DNA of 64,000 nucleotides from Strix aluco (Eukaryota; Chordata; Aves; Strigiformes; Strigidae). Shown here piece after piece: positions 11,501 to 26,500 of this stretch. The first letter of the stretch is position 1, and each line of letters starts with the position of its first letter. The translations under genes were made by a program, and so were the position numbers. Location: positions 9,718,948 to 9,782,947 of the forward strand of contig NC_133948.1 in assembly GCF_031877795.1 (NCBI RefSeq), written 5' to 3'. The notes beneath the pieces were generated by a model, which saw nothing but the letters and a program-made list of their open reading frames with translations, ran no database searches and was not told the DNA's origin.

Positions 11501-14500
11501 TTACCACAGGGAGCCAGGCTCCAGGCAGTGCTGCGGGACTCTGCAGGGAAGCATTGTGCCTGCTGTGGCCATTTCCATTTACCTCTCTGCGGGACTGAGG
11601 GAAGCCGGCTATGTCAGGCCCAGGGTTTCACAAAGTTGATCCCACTGCCAAAATGCCACCCTGACAGGCACAGCCTCCTCTGGAGCCAGCGAGAGATCAG
11701 AGCCAGCAGCTGGGCAGCCCAAGCAGCCAGCACCAACCCACAAGTGCACACACAAGCTTTTGGGATCTAAAGCTGCAAGACCTTAAAGCAATGCACCAGC
11801 ACAGGGGAGTGAGCAACAGCAGCAAAAGTCATTCCAGGGTTATTCTGCCTACGGGCTTTATGAAATTTCTCCCTTTAGAAAGGAAGAAAGTTAAGAGAGA
11901 AACACATTATGTATCAGCATAGCCTCCAGCCCAACTCCAGCACATACAGGAGCGGCAGCAGATGAGGGAGTGCAGGAGAGTTTATGATTCAGTTTGGCTG
12001 AGGGCAATGGCTTCTCCCCACAAACTAAACTGGCAATGCCCAGTCTCCCCCTTAATAAGAAGCCACAGACGGTCCCAGTGCCTCCGTCTCTACCCTACCT
12101 TGTCCCCTGCCACGTGCGAGGGGCAGTCAGTCACGGCTGTGCAGAGGTGAGCTCTCCCTGCTGTCCCTCTTCCAAGTGCCTGCCTGTCCCTCCGCCGTCC
12201 CTGCCTGCCCCTCGCTCACAGTGCTGGTTCCCAGGCACCATGCTTACCTTCCACAATGCCCCAGGGGTAGAGCCGTCCACGGACTCGCTGGCCTTTCGCC
12301 TCCACCACAGTGTTACTGCCAATGACGGCAAAGGGAGCGCTCTCCTGGAATGAGAGGCATCGCTGAGCCCAGCTCAGCACGGGGCTGCCCACGGATCCCT
12401 CCTCCAAGGGCCAAGCTCAGGTGGAGTGGAACAGGAGGAGGAAGGTGCTGGTAGGAAAGGCACAGGGACATCCACATGTGCCACACAGCACAGAACACCA
12501 CAACCCAGTTGCAGAGAAAAGCCTAAGGCACTGGGATCTGCAGACAGCCTAATTCCCAGCCTGACCTTCTCAGTTGTCCTGAGGGAAGCTGTGTCTCTGT
12601 AGGTGCCTGCACCCCTTCTTTGAGGGGAAGCTCTACAAGGAAGCCAGAGCAGAGAGGCTGGGACACCAAGCAAGTGGGACAATGTAGGCCAAGAGCTTGT
12701 CCAGGCAGGGATGTACAGGCTGTGCTCCTTTCTGCTCAGAAGGGAGTCAAAGCCCATTGTACCTCTCTGACAGGAGAAACGAGGCCATACTGCATGCACA
12801 CACAGGGCTGGCTCAGCTTGGGACAGGGTCAGGCCTGGGCTGCTGGGGCCTCCAGACAGGCCTGTATGATCATGTTGTCTCCCCCCATGCAGCTAAATGT
12901 GTCACAGTGGTGCCTTATCACTCACAAATCACTCCTCCTTGCTGATGGCATCACTCAAATAGGTGCTTACAAATGCTGTACAACCCAGCCTTTGTCTTAA
13001 ACATACAGGCTGGGGTAGACCAAGGAAAGATTGACACTGCCTGGTGGGAGAGCAGAAGTGCCATGTCTTCATGCCACACTTGACTTCACGGCATCAGCAA
13101 GGACATCAGCACTTTCTCCAGGCCACCTACCATGTGACCCAGTGCAGGCTGTCCCCTGGGTATCAGTAGCACAGGCCTTTGGCACACATAGGGCAGCTCT
13201 GGCTCCTTCTGGAGCAACTGACACACCCATGAGCCTGACTTCCAAGTCCCCTGCTGAGCAGGTTCCTTACCTTCAGCTCTCTGTCTTGCTGCTTGAATTC
13301 CTCATCTTCATCAGAGTCACACTCAGGAAACTGGTACACTTTAATGCCAAATTTGTCAATCTCTTCACGGATCTGTGTCCATGCAAGACAAAATCAAAAG
13401 GATGCAACACTGAACAATACAGAAATGCTGGGTTTATTCCCTGTTTGTGCTACCATGGGTTTGCTATAGCCTACAGATGGCGAAAGGATTTGATGTTTCT
13501 TCTAGAGCTGGCCCCTCTGCAAACACCACTTCCCTTCTCACAGCAGAGCACTGCTGCAATTAGATTTGCAGGTACTCTGTGTGTGTATATATATATATAT
13601 ACAGACCACATACATATATCTATATATATATATCTCCCCTCCCTCCTCAGCCCACTCCTGTCATCACATCAGGTAAAGAAAGAGCATCTTACCCTCTCTT
13701 TTAGTTTCCGGATCTCAGAGGGGATCAGGCAGTCGGCTTTGGCAATCAGAGGCACGATGTTGACCTTCTCATGCAGAGCCTTCATGAACTCAACATCCAC
13801 AGGCCTCAGCCTGCAGCAGGGATGAGGAGGGACATGGTTAGCAAGGACACACTGGGCAGCTCTCCCTCCACGAAAAGGACAGCACCACCATAAGAACCTG
13901 CGACAGCACTGGGACAGCCCTCAGCCAGGGCTGTATTTTCAGGAAAACTGTCTCAGATTTTAGCTGCTTAATGTCTCACAGACACAAGCTGGGTATTTTC
14001 TCCCTTGCAGGCCAAACACTGCCCAGGCTACAGCCCGGGGCCTCCCTCCAGCTGTCCTCTGCTGCAGGCAGCCAACACAGCTCCTCTGGCTGCTTCAGGC
14101 TAGGCTGGCACACGAGCCAGCAAGGGGCAGGGACTGAAGGCAGCTTAAAACTCCCCTTCCTACCCACCGGTCAGGCTTAGCTAGATAGGAAGATACAATG
14201 TGTGGCATTATTTCTCCTGATTTCCAAAAGAGTCTGTAAGGCCTGAGGGAGATCTACTCTGCCTGAGCACAGGCAGTCTGTTGTGCCAGCGAGGGAGGTG
14301 GTGTGATGCTCAGCCGAGGGAGAGCATCCAGACAGCTCTTCTCCTGTGCCAACAGCCCTGCCAATGTACAAGCTGCTATAAGGCAATCCTGGGGCACAAG
14401 GGTCTTCCCTCGAGACTGAGTCACACCCCAGCCCTGGAGTGGGGGCTCTCACCCGTGCCCGAAGGGCGAGATGAAGTAGAGGCAGCAATGCACTCGGTTG

Positions 14501-17500
14501 TCCTGGATGTTCTTCCGGTTCAGGCCGCTCTCATCACGGAAATACTGTTCAAACTGCTGGTCGATGTAGTCAGTGATGGGCTTCCAGCTGGGAAGGGCAA
14601 TTCAATCAAAACAAAATCATGTGTTTAACAGAACAGTGTCTCCTAGGGACTATGAGGCAGCATCATCCCCTTCCTGCTGCCAGACCCCCTTCCTGTGAAG
14701 CACCACAGAAAACAGGCATGGCCAAGGACTAGGAGGAAGGCAGCGGTGGCCTGCTCACCACTCAGTGTTGTTAACAGCATCTCCAAAGCCTGGTGTGTCC
14801 ACTATGGTCAGCTTGAGCTTGACACCCTTCTCCTCAATGTCCACCGTGTGCTTGACGATCTCCACTGTCTGGTTGATTCTCTCTTTGAACAGGAATACAT
14901 GAGTTAAAGCCACGCAGTAACACTGGGGATCCCCACTCACACCCACGACAAGCTGGCTCTCTCCTTATCACTGAGCACAGGGAGTAACATGGGTTTGAAA
15001 AAACCCTAATCATCCACTAAGGAGCCTCAGGGGAGTGGTACTGTGGGAGGCCAGCAGCAGGCAGGCAGACTCTGAGAAGATACACAAACCTCTGAAGTGC
15101 TCATAGCCCAGCTGTTCCGAACATTTTGTCCAGTCACTTGGGAAGGGGAATCCCTACCACATCCAGCACCCAAGAACAAATGACAAATTTCAACATTTCA
15201 AAGGGCTAGTGCTGCTCTGCAGCCTCATCTTCCCTTTGTAGGACAGAGGAGCCCTACAGCCAAACCCTTTTTGCTCAAATACTAGTGCCTCTGCAGCCAG
15301 CAAAGGAGAGCAGAGCAACAAACAACAGGGCTGGGATCCAGCCAAGCCTGTAGCTGCTGCTGAAGCAAGGAACCAAAGCACTAGCCCTTAGGACAGTCTA
15401 GATCTGTGGGCACAAGAACCGTTCACCCCGCTTTGTCCCCAACTTACCCTCTGCATTGAGGAGCTTTCTGTCTTTGTAGAGATCTGTCAGGAACAGGCTA
15501 TTCACCAGCGTGGATTTGCCCAGACCCGACTCTCCTAATTGACAGAGCGCAAAGGGGAGGAGGGAAAAGCAAGTAACATGACCCACTAATTGACTTACAA
15601 ATGAAACTCTGAACAAGGCTTTGAATCCTGAGCCAGAGGAAGTGAGAGAGACGAGCTGTCAGAAGCTGTTTATTGGCATTACATTTTTTCCATCAGTGGG
15701 AGGACTTTTGCTGCAAGATGTCTCAATCCTTGTACAAATGTGATCTTCCCAGCTCCTCCATCCTCCCTCTCCTTCCTTTCCCTCAGTCCCTGGCTGGCCC
15801 TGCCTTCACCACCCAGACCAGCCACAAGTTGGAGAAGCTTGTTCCAGTGGGTTACGAGTAGTCAGGAGGGGCCCAGTCCTCCTCAGGGAACTGTCTGACT
15901 GCAACACAGGCTGGGGAGCAAAGCAAGGTCTGAGACAAGGACCAGAACAGAGCGAGGGGAGGATCCAGGCACTGAGGGAGTACCTAAGGGAAGTGAGGAC
16001 AGCTGGTCCCCTTCACACACCCACCATGTGGCCCAGCCACCTCCATCCATGGGCAGTCTCACCTGCGACCATCAGGGTGAAGTCGAAACCTTTCTTCACG
16101 GATTTCCGGTGGACCTGGTTCGGCAGAGTGGCAAAGCCCACGTACTGCTTCTCATGGTCCTGCAGGGCAGAGGTGGATGGGAGCAGGTCAGGGTGTGCCA
16201 CCTCTCCTGCTTGAGCCTTACACAGCAACAGAGGTAGACTCAAAAAGCCCCTGAGGCAGAGCCAAGGGTCAGAAGAGAGGTCAGTCCCTGCCCTGGCAGT
16301 GGTGTTAGGCAGGGCACGCACCTCCTCTAGGCTCAGGGATTCCTGCCCTTCCTGCAGGTGGGCACGGAGGCCACCTCCTCCCAGCCACAGCTCGGCTGCT
16401 CTCACCAGCCAACACGGCAGTTGACAGCAGCCTCCCAGCATGGAGAGCACAAGGGAAAGGGCACATCATGCCATTCCCACCAGAGAGCACATCTGGGGCT
16501 GCTATGACACACAACCTTCCTAACTTTGATTTTCCTGCACAGTCACAGGCTCCCTTCACAGCAGGGTCACCAAATGTCACCTTTCCCCAGGTCTTTCAGA
16601 GTAATTTCTACATGTCTCCCTTCAGAGGCGCATGTGGTACATGATGGAGAGCTCTCTGTAATTAGCACCCCAGGGCTTGTGGTATCCAGAGCCATGTCTA
16701 GAGGAAGGTGCGGTGGCTTGGCTTCTGCTTGACCTGAGAGGGGATTATTTCTTGCTGTGTCACAGCCACCCCTGGCTGAGTAAGGAAATCCTGAGCAATC
16801 TCTACTGTTATTTCTGAAGAGATGACAGTTCAAGGAGCGTGGGAAGATGCAGAATATTGATAACACAGGTGAGATGCTTTTGGTGAGGGTATTACATATA
16901 GTATTACCAGAGTGTTACCTACTGCCTAAGCACCCCCCAGACGCAGCCCCCCCCATCACTGAGCACTCTCGTACAGGATGAAAGCTGCGTCACCCCACAA
17001 GCATGGCACACGGTCCGTACAAGCACACTAAGTGCACACAAGGAGTGACATGACCAGTGGTGTGTTTCACAAGCACACAGTGTGCCTCCCGCAGTCAGGA
17101 GCAAACACATAGCCTGCGCTGCACCCCAGGGCCACACACCCTGCTCGTGCAGGGTACGTCCCAAAAGGTGAACACGGCTCATCTACAGGATTCAGAGACC
17201 TGCTCCAGGTACTGCCCCTAGGCTGGGCTCAGCACATGGTCTGGTGCTCACAGCTCAGGCAGCTGTGGGTAACTGTGGACTACACAGCCCGGCCACTCCA
17301 TCCATTCAGCCTCCACCTGAGCACCACTGCTCTTCCACAGCCCACATCCCCACAGCAGTGCATTCCCAGGCCCCACTGCAGAGGGAGGGTGTGCACGGAC
17401 CCTGGCAAACACCTCCCTTCTCACATACTTTCCAAGCTAGACCCAAGGGGAAGCAGCCGTTCACAAATGCCTGAGCTAGAGACATCATAGATTCCGCTTT

Positions 17501-20500
17501 TCAACATCACTTAAAATAAACATACCCCTGGGATTCACACCACAGGCAAATCCACGGAGCCAGGAGTTCCTCAAAGCAAGCCCCAGATCCCACCCAGCCA
17601 TGGATGCTTTCAGGCATACGGCTGTCCTCACCCCACGGCTCTCTGGCACTGGTTCTCCAGGCACAGCAGGGACAACCTCTGTTCCTAAATTTAACTATCT
17701 CCATTCCTGGGGCACACATTCAAAGAAACACAAATTACAATCCAGTGTGTTGAGCTTAGGGCAATGCTGACTCGCACCTATTTCCATACTGCAAGTGGGC
17801 AATGCAGTCCTCTACAGCCTCTGGCTGCATGCCCACACGTGTGAGCATCCTCGGGCATCATCAGCCCTTGGGCATCCCCTGGTATGGACATGCAGCAGGG
17901 AGGACACAGAGTCTTCTCCTCCCAGTTTATGGCTGTTCTGGAGCTGCCCACTCAGATGGGACAGACGTGGCTGACGGCCATCGTGGCCCGAGGACTCTGT
18001 TCTTTAGCACGGTCACTGCCTTATAGAAATTTAGGTTTGGTTTGGGTCTCAGACTTGGTCACTTAAGCCTTAAAAGACAGAGTGACTGTGCGCTCTGGTC
18101 TCCCTCACCTCACCCCCTTGCTAACATGGCTGAAGTAATGCCGTTTCACCACCCCACAGTCCAGAAAGGCAAGAAAGGACAGAACAAATGAAATTAGAGA
18201 AGTGGGGAGAATTAGAGTGCCCAAAGCACTCCACTGGCAGCTCTAATGGCTGAGCTAAAAGGCAGTGGGATCCCAAAGCAGCCGTGCAGCAGTGAGACGC
18301 CAGGGTGAAAAGTGATGGCTCTGATGAGCTGCACGTGGCAAAGCAATGCCTGCCTGGGAACACTGCGAACTGTCACCCAAAAGGCTCAGGAAAGGGTAAA
18401 CACAAGGTGTGCAAAACAGCGTTCGAAATGTGATAATGGCAAGATCAAGAAAACAAGAAAAGAAAGGCTGTTTCCAGCCTGTGTCCCTCAGTGCCAGGGC
18501 TGCCTCCCAGCCGCTTTGCTTCCCAGTAAAACACATCCATGAACACAACCAAAGTGCACATGTAACAGCCCGTACAAGGACCAGTGTTGCTCAGCGAGCA
18601 GCACAAATATACAACATCCTTCCCCTTGCACTCCTCATACAGCCAAGCTTTGGGTTGGAGCAGGAAGAGACCTGCCCCAGTCTTTACCAGACTTTGGAAA
18701 GACAATGATCACCTGCTCTCTCTAATGACCTGATATGTTAAATAGTACTAGTAACATGCTAATAAAAACTGTAGCTGAGGCTTGGGGTGTGTTTCTCATA
18801 TTTTCTTTGGTTTTTAACATAGATGACTACAGGCTGACAATGGAGACACAGGGGAGATGAGCTCTGGTGCAACTCCACTCAGCCAAGTGTAACAGGCTGA
18901 ACCTGATCTCTTGTTTCTGTTGTGTCCAACCAAGAATGTGTGGATTTACTGTATCTTCAGTTACTTCCCCATAGCTCAGTGGAATCACGACATTTGAAAT
19001 GAGCAAATCCTGGCTGATGCAGGACATGACTCATGTGGTCATTTCCCTCGCAGTAAGGAAGGTCAGTGCTGAGGGCAATACCAAGAGAAGAGCTTCCCTT
19101 GCAGTGGGAGGCAGCCAGAGTCACAAGGGGAAAGGGCCCGTCCCCAGCCATGCCTCCCTCTGACCAGCCATGGACACACTGCAGAGCCCTGCCAGGAGCC
19201 AGTGGCCAGCAAGTCTGCCAAGGGTGAAGGCAAGAGATGCAGAGGAAAAGTGTGGGGAGGGATCCCTTTCTTCTAACAGCCTTCTCTCAGGAGCAACAGC
19301 ATGGTCCCTGCACCACAGCCAGCCTAGACCCACAGTTCCTCATCTTGGCTTTGAGACACCCCAGCCATGTTCAGGCACCTTGAGAGGCCTGTGCCACCAT
19401 CTCTGCCAGTGTGCCAACATCAACACCGCACTTAAGGAGCCCAAGTAGCCTCCTGAGCCTGCTGCTGCCTTGCTCAAAGCTCTACACCACTCACCATCTT
19501 TGTTAGGACCCAACACGGACGCTATCTGCAGAGCAACTACGCACGGGACGGAGAGTGCTGAAAGGGGCAAAGAGGGCTGGGAGGGCTACCGAAGGAGGCA
19601 GGTAGCTTTCTGGGTTGTGAAAAGCTAAAATCCATTAATTAGATGAGAGACTTGGACTGGGTGAGTTCCTCAAGGCATCACAGCCCCCTCCGCATGCTCC
19701 TGAGCCTTGTGAGCCAGCTCCCATCAAGCTGACACAAGCCAGGACAACCGGCTGCTGCACTGCGCTTCCTCGCCAGCCCCAGCTGTTGGGGAAGGGCCCC
19801 AGCCAGCTGGGCCAGTGGCACTCTGGCACGAGGAGCCCCTCTCCCCACTGCCTCCTCCACGTGCTGCCTTTGTTCCTGCTGGCGTGCCGGTCCCACACAC
19901 CTGGGAACGTGCCCAACACACCGCAGCAGAGGCCACCAAGAGATGTGGCCAACCTTTGGGGCCCTGTTACAAACCAAAGCACCCCAGGCCAAGCAAGACA
20001 CATCTGTACCCTCCCTCAGCACACACTCGCTGGTTCACCAGACATCACTGCAACACACCATGTCAGGGGTAGAAACATTCTGAATCTGTTGCACAGAAGA
20101 GAAGTCATCCCCAGCACCAATGTGTCTGCAGGGCTGCTGGTACCTCCAAGGCAGGGTACACAGCACAGCCTCCATCAGTCCTGTCCTTCCTGATTCCCTC
20201 CTCACCTCTTTGGTGGATGTGCTGTTTAAATCAATCCAGATCTCATGTGACTTCACCATTCAGCCTGGGGATAAATGGGGCCTTGCTGGGTACATTCAAA
20301 AGGGCTAAAATAAACATGGTGGGACCACAGAAAATTTGAAGAATAGCCCTTAACCCAGGTCTGGAGCAAACCCCAGAAACGTCAGAGTTTGTGCTGGGAT
20401 CCTAATGCCCCTGCCTCCACTTCTTCAGGGGGGGCCCTCCTGGTGTTACAGCCTACAGCACAAGGCACCAGCTCCCTCCCGGGCAGCCCTTCCTCCAGCC

Positions 20501-23500
20501 ATTCCCGTCTGGCCGCCACATCTGCGTCTGCAGGAACCAGCACAGCACAGCCCCAGAGAGGAGGCCGACCCTTCGCTTTCTTTCATTGCCAGAAAGCTGC
20601 ATAAATTCATAACACAAACAGTCCCCAGGGCATCTCCCTTGTACATCTGCTGCCCTGGGCCTGGGGCTGAGCACAGGAGTATCAGCAAAAGCACTCGCCC
20701 ACCAGCATTTGCTACAGCAGAAGGAAAACCAGCTCGCAAAGCACAGCATTAACATGATAACACAAACCAGACTGTGTTTGGGCACACACGCAGCGCTAAC
20801 TCCTGCCCTGAGCCCCGCCAAGCACACACACGCCATTCAGACAGGGAATCACTGCATCAAATAACCACACAAAAATATGTCACGCATCTCCCAGCTGTCC
20901 AACACACCCCTCGGCCCTGCGCCTGCAGGGGCTGCTCCCCTCCTTTCTGTCCCCGCCATCTCTCCCCTACCAGCGTCTTTCCGCTCCTCTGCTCCTCAGA
21001 GGTCTCATCTTGTGCTGCACACATCTTCTCGGGCACCATCCTCCCCCCTCCTGTCCCTGCTGCTCCCTGGCTCACACAGTGCTATAAATACATCCCCGTA
21101 CCTTCAGCTTGGCCGGGTGGCTTCGCTGTGCCTGCGTCCGGGGAGAAAGCAGCCGCTCCACTAACCGCTCCTGAATAATGATTGAATCCATAACCGCGGC
21201 CGGCAGGACGGACAAGCCACCGTGGGCCAAGAAAAAAAAACCCAACCCATGTGTTCCCTCCCAGCCTTCGCTAAATCCATGCGGCAGCCCCCCCGCCTAC
21301 GCATGCACACACACGCAGGGCTGGCTCAGCTTGCCTCAGCGTGGCGGCCCGGCGAGGCAAGGCGAGGAGGAGAGGCGAGGAGAGGCGAGGAGAAGTGAGG
21401 AGAAGTGAGGAGAAGCGAGGAGGCTCCCATGGCAGCTGCCCGGGATTTCCTGCCTCCGCCTGTACTGCGGGAGGAGCCTGCCAGCAAGGACAAAAGCCAC
21501 CGTGGCCGCTGACCAGAGCCAATGTCTCTTGCTCTGCCAGTGTCCCATAGAGAGTTTCCGCACATACTGGATGCTGTCCCAGCCATGAGTCTGACTCCTT
21601 CTGTCAGATGGAGGATTTCTTAGATACCCTGACTGATGCAGCCGAGACAAAGGTTCGCTGCAAGGAAACCTGCTCTCAGCAAAAATGTGCTGCTTCTGGC
21701 TGTGTGTGTGAAGGTCTAAAACATCCAGAAAGCTCCCAAAAAGCAGGGTCCAAACTTAGCCCCCAGATCCTAGTCCTGGTTGACGTGGATCTGCCTCCAC
21801 ATGGTGCAGGTCCATCTGCTGTCTAGTCAGGGCTCTATTGCAGCCTCATCTCTGAATCCAATTGGAATAGCAGCTGATGTATTCTGGAACCTTATAGCAA
21901 CCATTTACGCTATGGTTGCTATAACATTTCAAAATAAAGAAGTATCTGTGTATTTGTTAAGCATAAAAACCCAGCCCAGCAACAGCCTAGCATGCAGAGA
22001 AAAGTCATTCAGACCTCAAGTTTGGGTTCTGAACCTACATACTGGACCTGCTTCACAGCTCTTCTAATGCAGCCATAGAAACTGAACGGAAATTTATTTG
22101 AAACGGATAAAAGGTGATAATTTCATATTATCACATGATTCCAGAAACTGGAAGGTTAATATCACAGCATGTATAATAAAGTCACACAAGATGGCAACAC
22201 TGGTGGTGCTGGAGGAACCTGCCACTTGCCACGCGGGTTCCTAGGCAGCTTTCTGCTCGCAAATGGGGAAGGACACAGACTGCAGCCATGCTCCTGCCTT
22301 GCTCCCAGTCAGAGCTCCTGTTGCTTCTCTGGGAACTGCAGGTCTCCAGCAGTGGCTCCACAGAGCACCTGACCAGCAGGGCCTCTGCTGGTCACCCTTG
22401 GGCCACAACCCAGGGCCTCCATCACACATGCCAAGTGTGGCTGACACCAGGTTCTGCTATAAGGTGCCAAGTTACTGCCAGGTCTCCAGTGACCTGAAGT
22501 CTGGGGGCAGCTGTGAGAGTGGAAAGGTCTTAGAAACACATCACATGCTGAAAAAAATAGAAGGAAAATGAGGAACAGTGTTTTACCTATGCTGCCATCC
22601 TGCAAGCTCAGGGAAGGCAACCTCAGAAGTTGCAGGCACGAGGTCCTAAAGGCTGAGAAAAATAAATGGAGGAGAACTGGGAAACACTCCCAGAGCAGGA
22701 AAATTCCCACCATACAGTGCTGTCATACCGCATGCACAAAGACCTTTTCCAAACCACCCACTCTGCCAGCAGCATCCTTAAATTACACCCACTGGGTTTT
22801 GTTCCCTATTGTTTCTGCACGTAACAGTCAAGCGGAAGGCTTGGACTGTGATCCAGGTGTGGCAGGAATTGTCACCTCTGAGAACACATCCCCATTCTGC
22901 CTCTGCTTTGCAGCACTGCTCCATTCCTCAGGGAGCCAATAAGCCTACAACGGCCTCCCAGCCCAGTGGTAGGCCAGGCCATGCTCATGACACTTTTTTT
23001 TTCCCTCCTAGATTCACAATACCTAACCCTTGCTTTCCTGACCGGAGGACTCCACCACCAGGGTCTGCAGCTTGTGCATGACTGAGGAGCAATGAAGGTA
23101 CCACACTGTCTGCACTGGGCAGCAAGAACAATGGCTTGCGGCACACCAAAGATGTATCCAAACTTACTTTACATAACACAGAGGTTTCACCAGTCCTTCC
23201 ACACCATGAACCACAATAGCTGCAAGCAAACCCTCTCCAACCCCCACTAATTCTCATGGCTTGGTAAACCCTTGTCTGAGAACCACAGGCCACATGGCCA
23301 CCAACCACAAGCGTCTTCCCAAGGCGCACGGAGACATGTTGTGTCCCCACGAGCCCACTGCACCAAATCAGAGCATTCTTCTGAGCTGGGATCACAGATG
23401 AAGTCAACCATGATTTGGTTGCAACAAAACCACAGTGTTGTTGATGGCCCCAGGAGCCATGCTGACAGTGCAGAGAGGAACAAGGAGCTACTGTCTCCTG

Positions 23501-26500
23501 AGTGCCTTGAGCTCTCAAACATCACACATGCTCTCAAGACTGGCAGCCAGGGAGGAATTCCAGCCAGAAGGCCATGCCTGGGAACACAAAAAGCAGATTA
23601 AGAAAAGACACCCAGAAGGGTAGGTCTTGGCTACAGAGAACATCTTAAGGCTGAGTGCCCATGGCTTTCAACATGTTGAAGGAGGGTCGACTGGTCCCAG
23701 ACTCAGCCTCCTCCGCCTCTCCTAGAGATGCTCATCTTTGTTCCTCTCCTGCCCAGAGTCACCAAACCAGAAATGATGGGCCAAGAAAGGACACATTTGT
23801 GTCCCTCCGATGTACTGCATGACACACCCAGAGCTGCTGGCTCAGGTTGGTCTGTGTGTAAACTTCCCAAAGACAGCCAAGCCAATCTTATTTTGCTCCT
23901 GGCCTTTGTGACTGCACCCCTCTCTTTTCACACAGCCCCTGGAAATGCCCAGTGTAAACCCTGGCCTGCTCCTCCAACAAGAAATCTGATGTACAACATC
24001 CTTAAGAGAGGAAAAATAGCACACAGGACATCTCACATGCGGTGTGCAGCAGAGCTCAGCAGGGAAACACACTTCTTTGCCCTTTCAATATCTAGAGCAA
24101 AACCAAAGTGTTTTCTTCCACTGGCTTGTGGGCCACATGCACCTCTAACCTCCCCTCCAGGCAGGTGCTAGCAGCAGCAGCAGCTCAGGGTGAAGCTGAC
24201 AGCAGAATCCAGGTTTCTGACTGTCAGAGCAGAGCTCTGCCTGGTCCCAACCTGCCAAACACTCAGCAAGGGAGACACAGGCTTGAGGTGCACCAAGTCC
24301 ATCCCACCTCATGGACCAGCTTTTCTTTGTCAAACTGTGACAACAAAAGAGAAAGCCAGAAAAATCATCAGTGAGCCTGGCACCTTCGCGTTGCTGCTGT
24401 GTTGACCATTTGCTCACTAATAACAGGGCCTTGGCAGAGCCAAATCACGTGCCCACCCTTCTACAACATCTCCTTTGGCTCGCTGAAGCCAGCTTGGGGC
24501 CAGCGTAGCCTCAAGGGCTGCTCTGGGTGGGGGACGCAGCACGTGTGGGTAGTGCCCTAGCAGCGACAGAGCAAAATTTTACTTTTCCCTTTGTTAGAGG
24601 GGATTTCTAGCCTGCAGTGCTGAAGATGGGCTCTGAAAAGAGGAGAGAAAACACATTATCTCATGTTTTTACATGTAAACTCACAGACGGCAAAATTCCC
24701 CACCAGGCAGCTGGCTGGAGAGTAGAAATGCTCCCTGAGAGCAGCGGATCAGCCTCACAAGGGCAGGCGGGGGCAAACTCCCACGCTGTGCTGCACTCCA
24801 CACCACCAGCCGGGGGAACAAAGAACTAGGAGCCATGCTTCACCCACAGCGCTAATTGAAGGCAGACACAGGGCTGTGCTATCGTACAGTCATCAGAGCT
24901 GGAAGCAATACACCCATTTAAGAAAACCACCCAGCACTCAGGACCTGGCAGCAGCGACAGGCAGAGACCAGCCACACAGAGCTCAGCATGGTGGGTACAG
25001 GCGGCTGCAAATGCAACAAGCGAGGAGCAGAAAAGATGCGAGGTTGAGTGAGGAGACACCAGCACAGATGAGAGATGGGGATGCGGGCAGGGAGAGGAAA
25101 TTCTGTCCTCAGCTAAACTAACACCATTCTGGCCAGGTTCCAGCCACAACAACCACAGCACCACTCACCTTCCTCCCGGCAGCCCCCAGCTCCCCTCAAA
25201 GCAGGGCTTCCACCTCAGCAGCCTCCACACTCAGCCCTTTGCATGCTCTTAGCTGTGAGGCTCAGGCCTCCTGGACTGCCCAGAGGGATGCAGACTGGGG
25301 GGTCACCACCCTGATGCAGCTGTGACATCTGTCAGACAGGGGCACGGACACATCTTTTGACCTCTCAGCAATACACTGTCAGTACTGACGGTGACGTGAT
25401 CTCACTGTAAGCCCAAGTCTTTTGGCTCCTCTGCTCTGCTGCTACGAGTAGCAAAGATAATATGAATGGGAGCTCGATCCAGAGGTCCAGGTGTGGAGAG
25501 CTCTTCCCTCACATCAACCAGAGCATCCAGGGGAGGGAGCACAGTGCAGGGAGGCAGGACCCCAGCCAGCTCAGAGGAGAGGTCCCCCACCTGTGGGGGA
25601 GCTGGTTTCTGGCAGAGATGCTATGGCCTAAGGACCATAGTGTTCAGGCTCCAACCTTGGTGAGCAGCCAGAAGCATGTCATGGAAGGAAAATCTTCAGC
25701 CTGGTCCAGACAGATGCTCTTCAGCAGCACAGAGCCAGGCAATAGGATCCCATCAGGGATGTACTCAGCCAGCCTGGCCTGCTCAGAGAGCTGGTGAAGC
25801 TGTGTATCCATGGCTTGGCAGGCTCAGAACAGTCATGTCGTAACAGCATTTATGTTTTTTCCTCTGAAGCAGACAAAGCTATTTTCAGAATTTCCCACAG
25901 AAGGGAAATTTGTTTTCTGGCTGTTTTCTACCAGGATGGGAAGGGCAGTTCCAGAGGAGCCATTTGCTCAAGTCAAACAGGAGCAGCAGCAGGCACCACA
26001 CCCATCCCCACCTTGAACCAGGGCAATGGAGGCTGAGGAGGCAGGTGCCTTCCCTGAAGGTGCACAGCTGGGAACCTCCACGGCTCAGTTCTCACCTTCT
26101 CCTCCTGCTGCCTCCTCTCCCACTACGTGGAAAGTCAGTGCTGACTTCAGACAGATAAATCTCATGGGTATCACAAGGTTTGGACTCTGCTGCTTCATCA
26201 CCAGCAGAGCTGCACACTCATCCTGAGGTTCCAGCCGACCTGACCCAAGAGAAAATGCCTTGCTGATCTAAACTCTGATGATTAATTTAACCTTGAACTT
26301 GCAAGCAAGGCTCTATGTAAGTGGTTACTGGGAGCATCAGAGCCCTGTCACTTCAACCAGGCTTCATCCTTTGATGCTCATGGAAAAGAAAGGTACCAGA
26401 CCAGAAATGCAGAAATTCCAAAGCACAGGATTAATCTCCTGTACGTACAAGTCCCACAAGAACAATCAACACAGCAATCAGATCTCCTGTCTTTTACCTA

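Noticed and set aside
13031-13825. 264-residue plus-strand open frame
   Set aside because: It runs antisense over SEPT5 exons 7 and 8 and across a TA microsatellite; no protein features.
12785-21335. A 30-bp similarity (gcatgcacacac...gggctggctcagcttg) between about 12788 and about 21301
   Set aside because: Two isolated sites with a CA-rich part and an indel; probably chance or simple-sequence bias.
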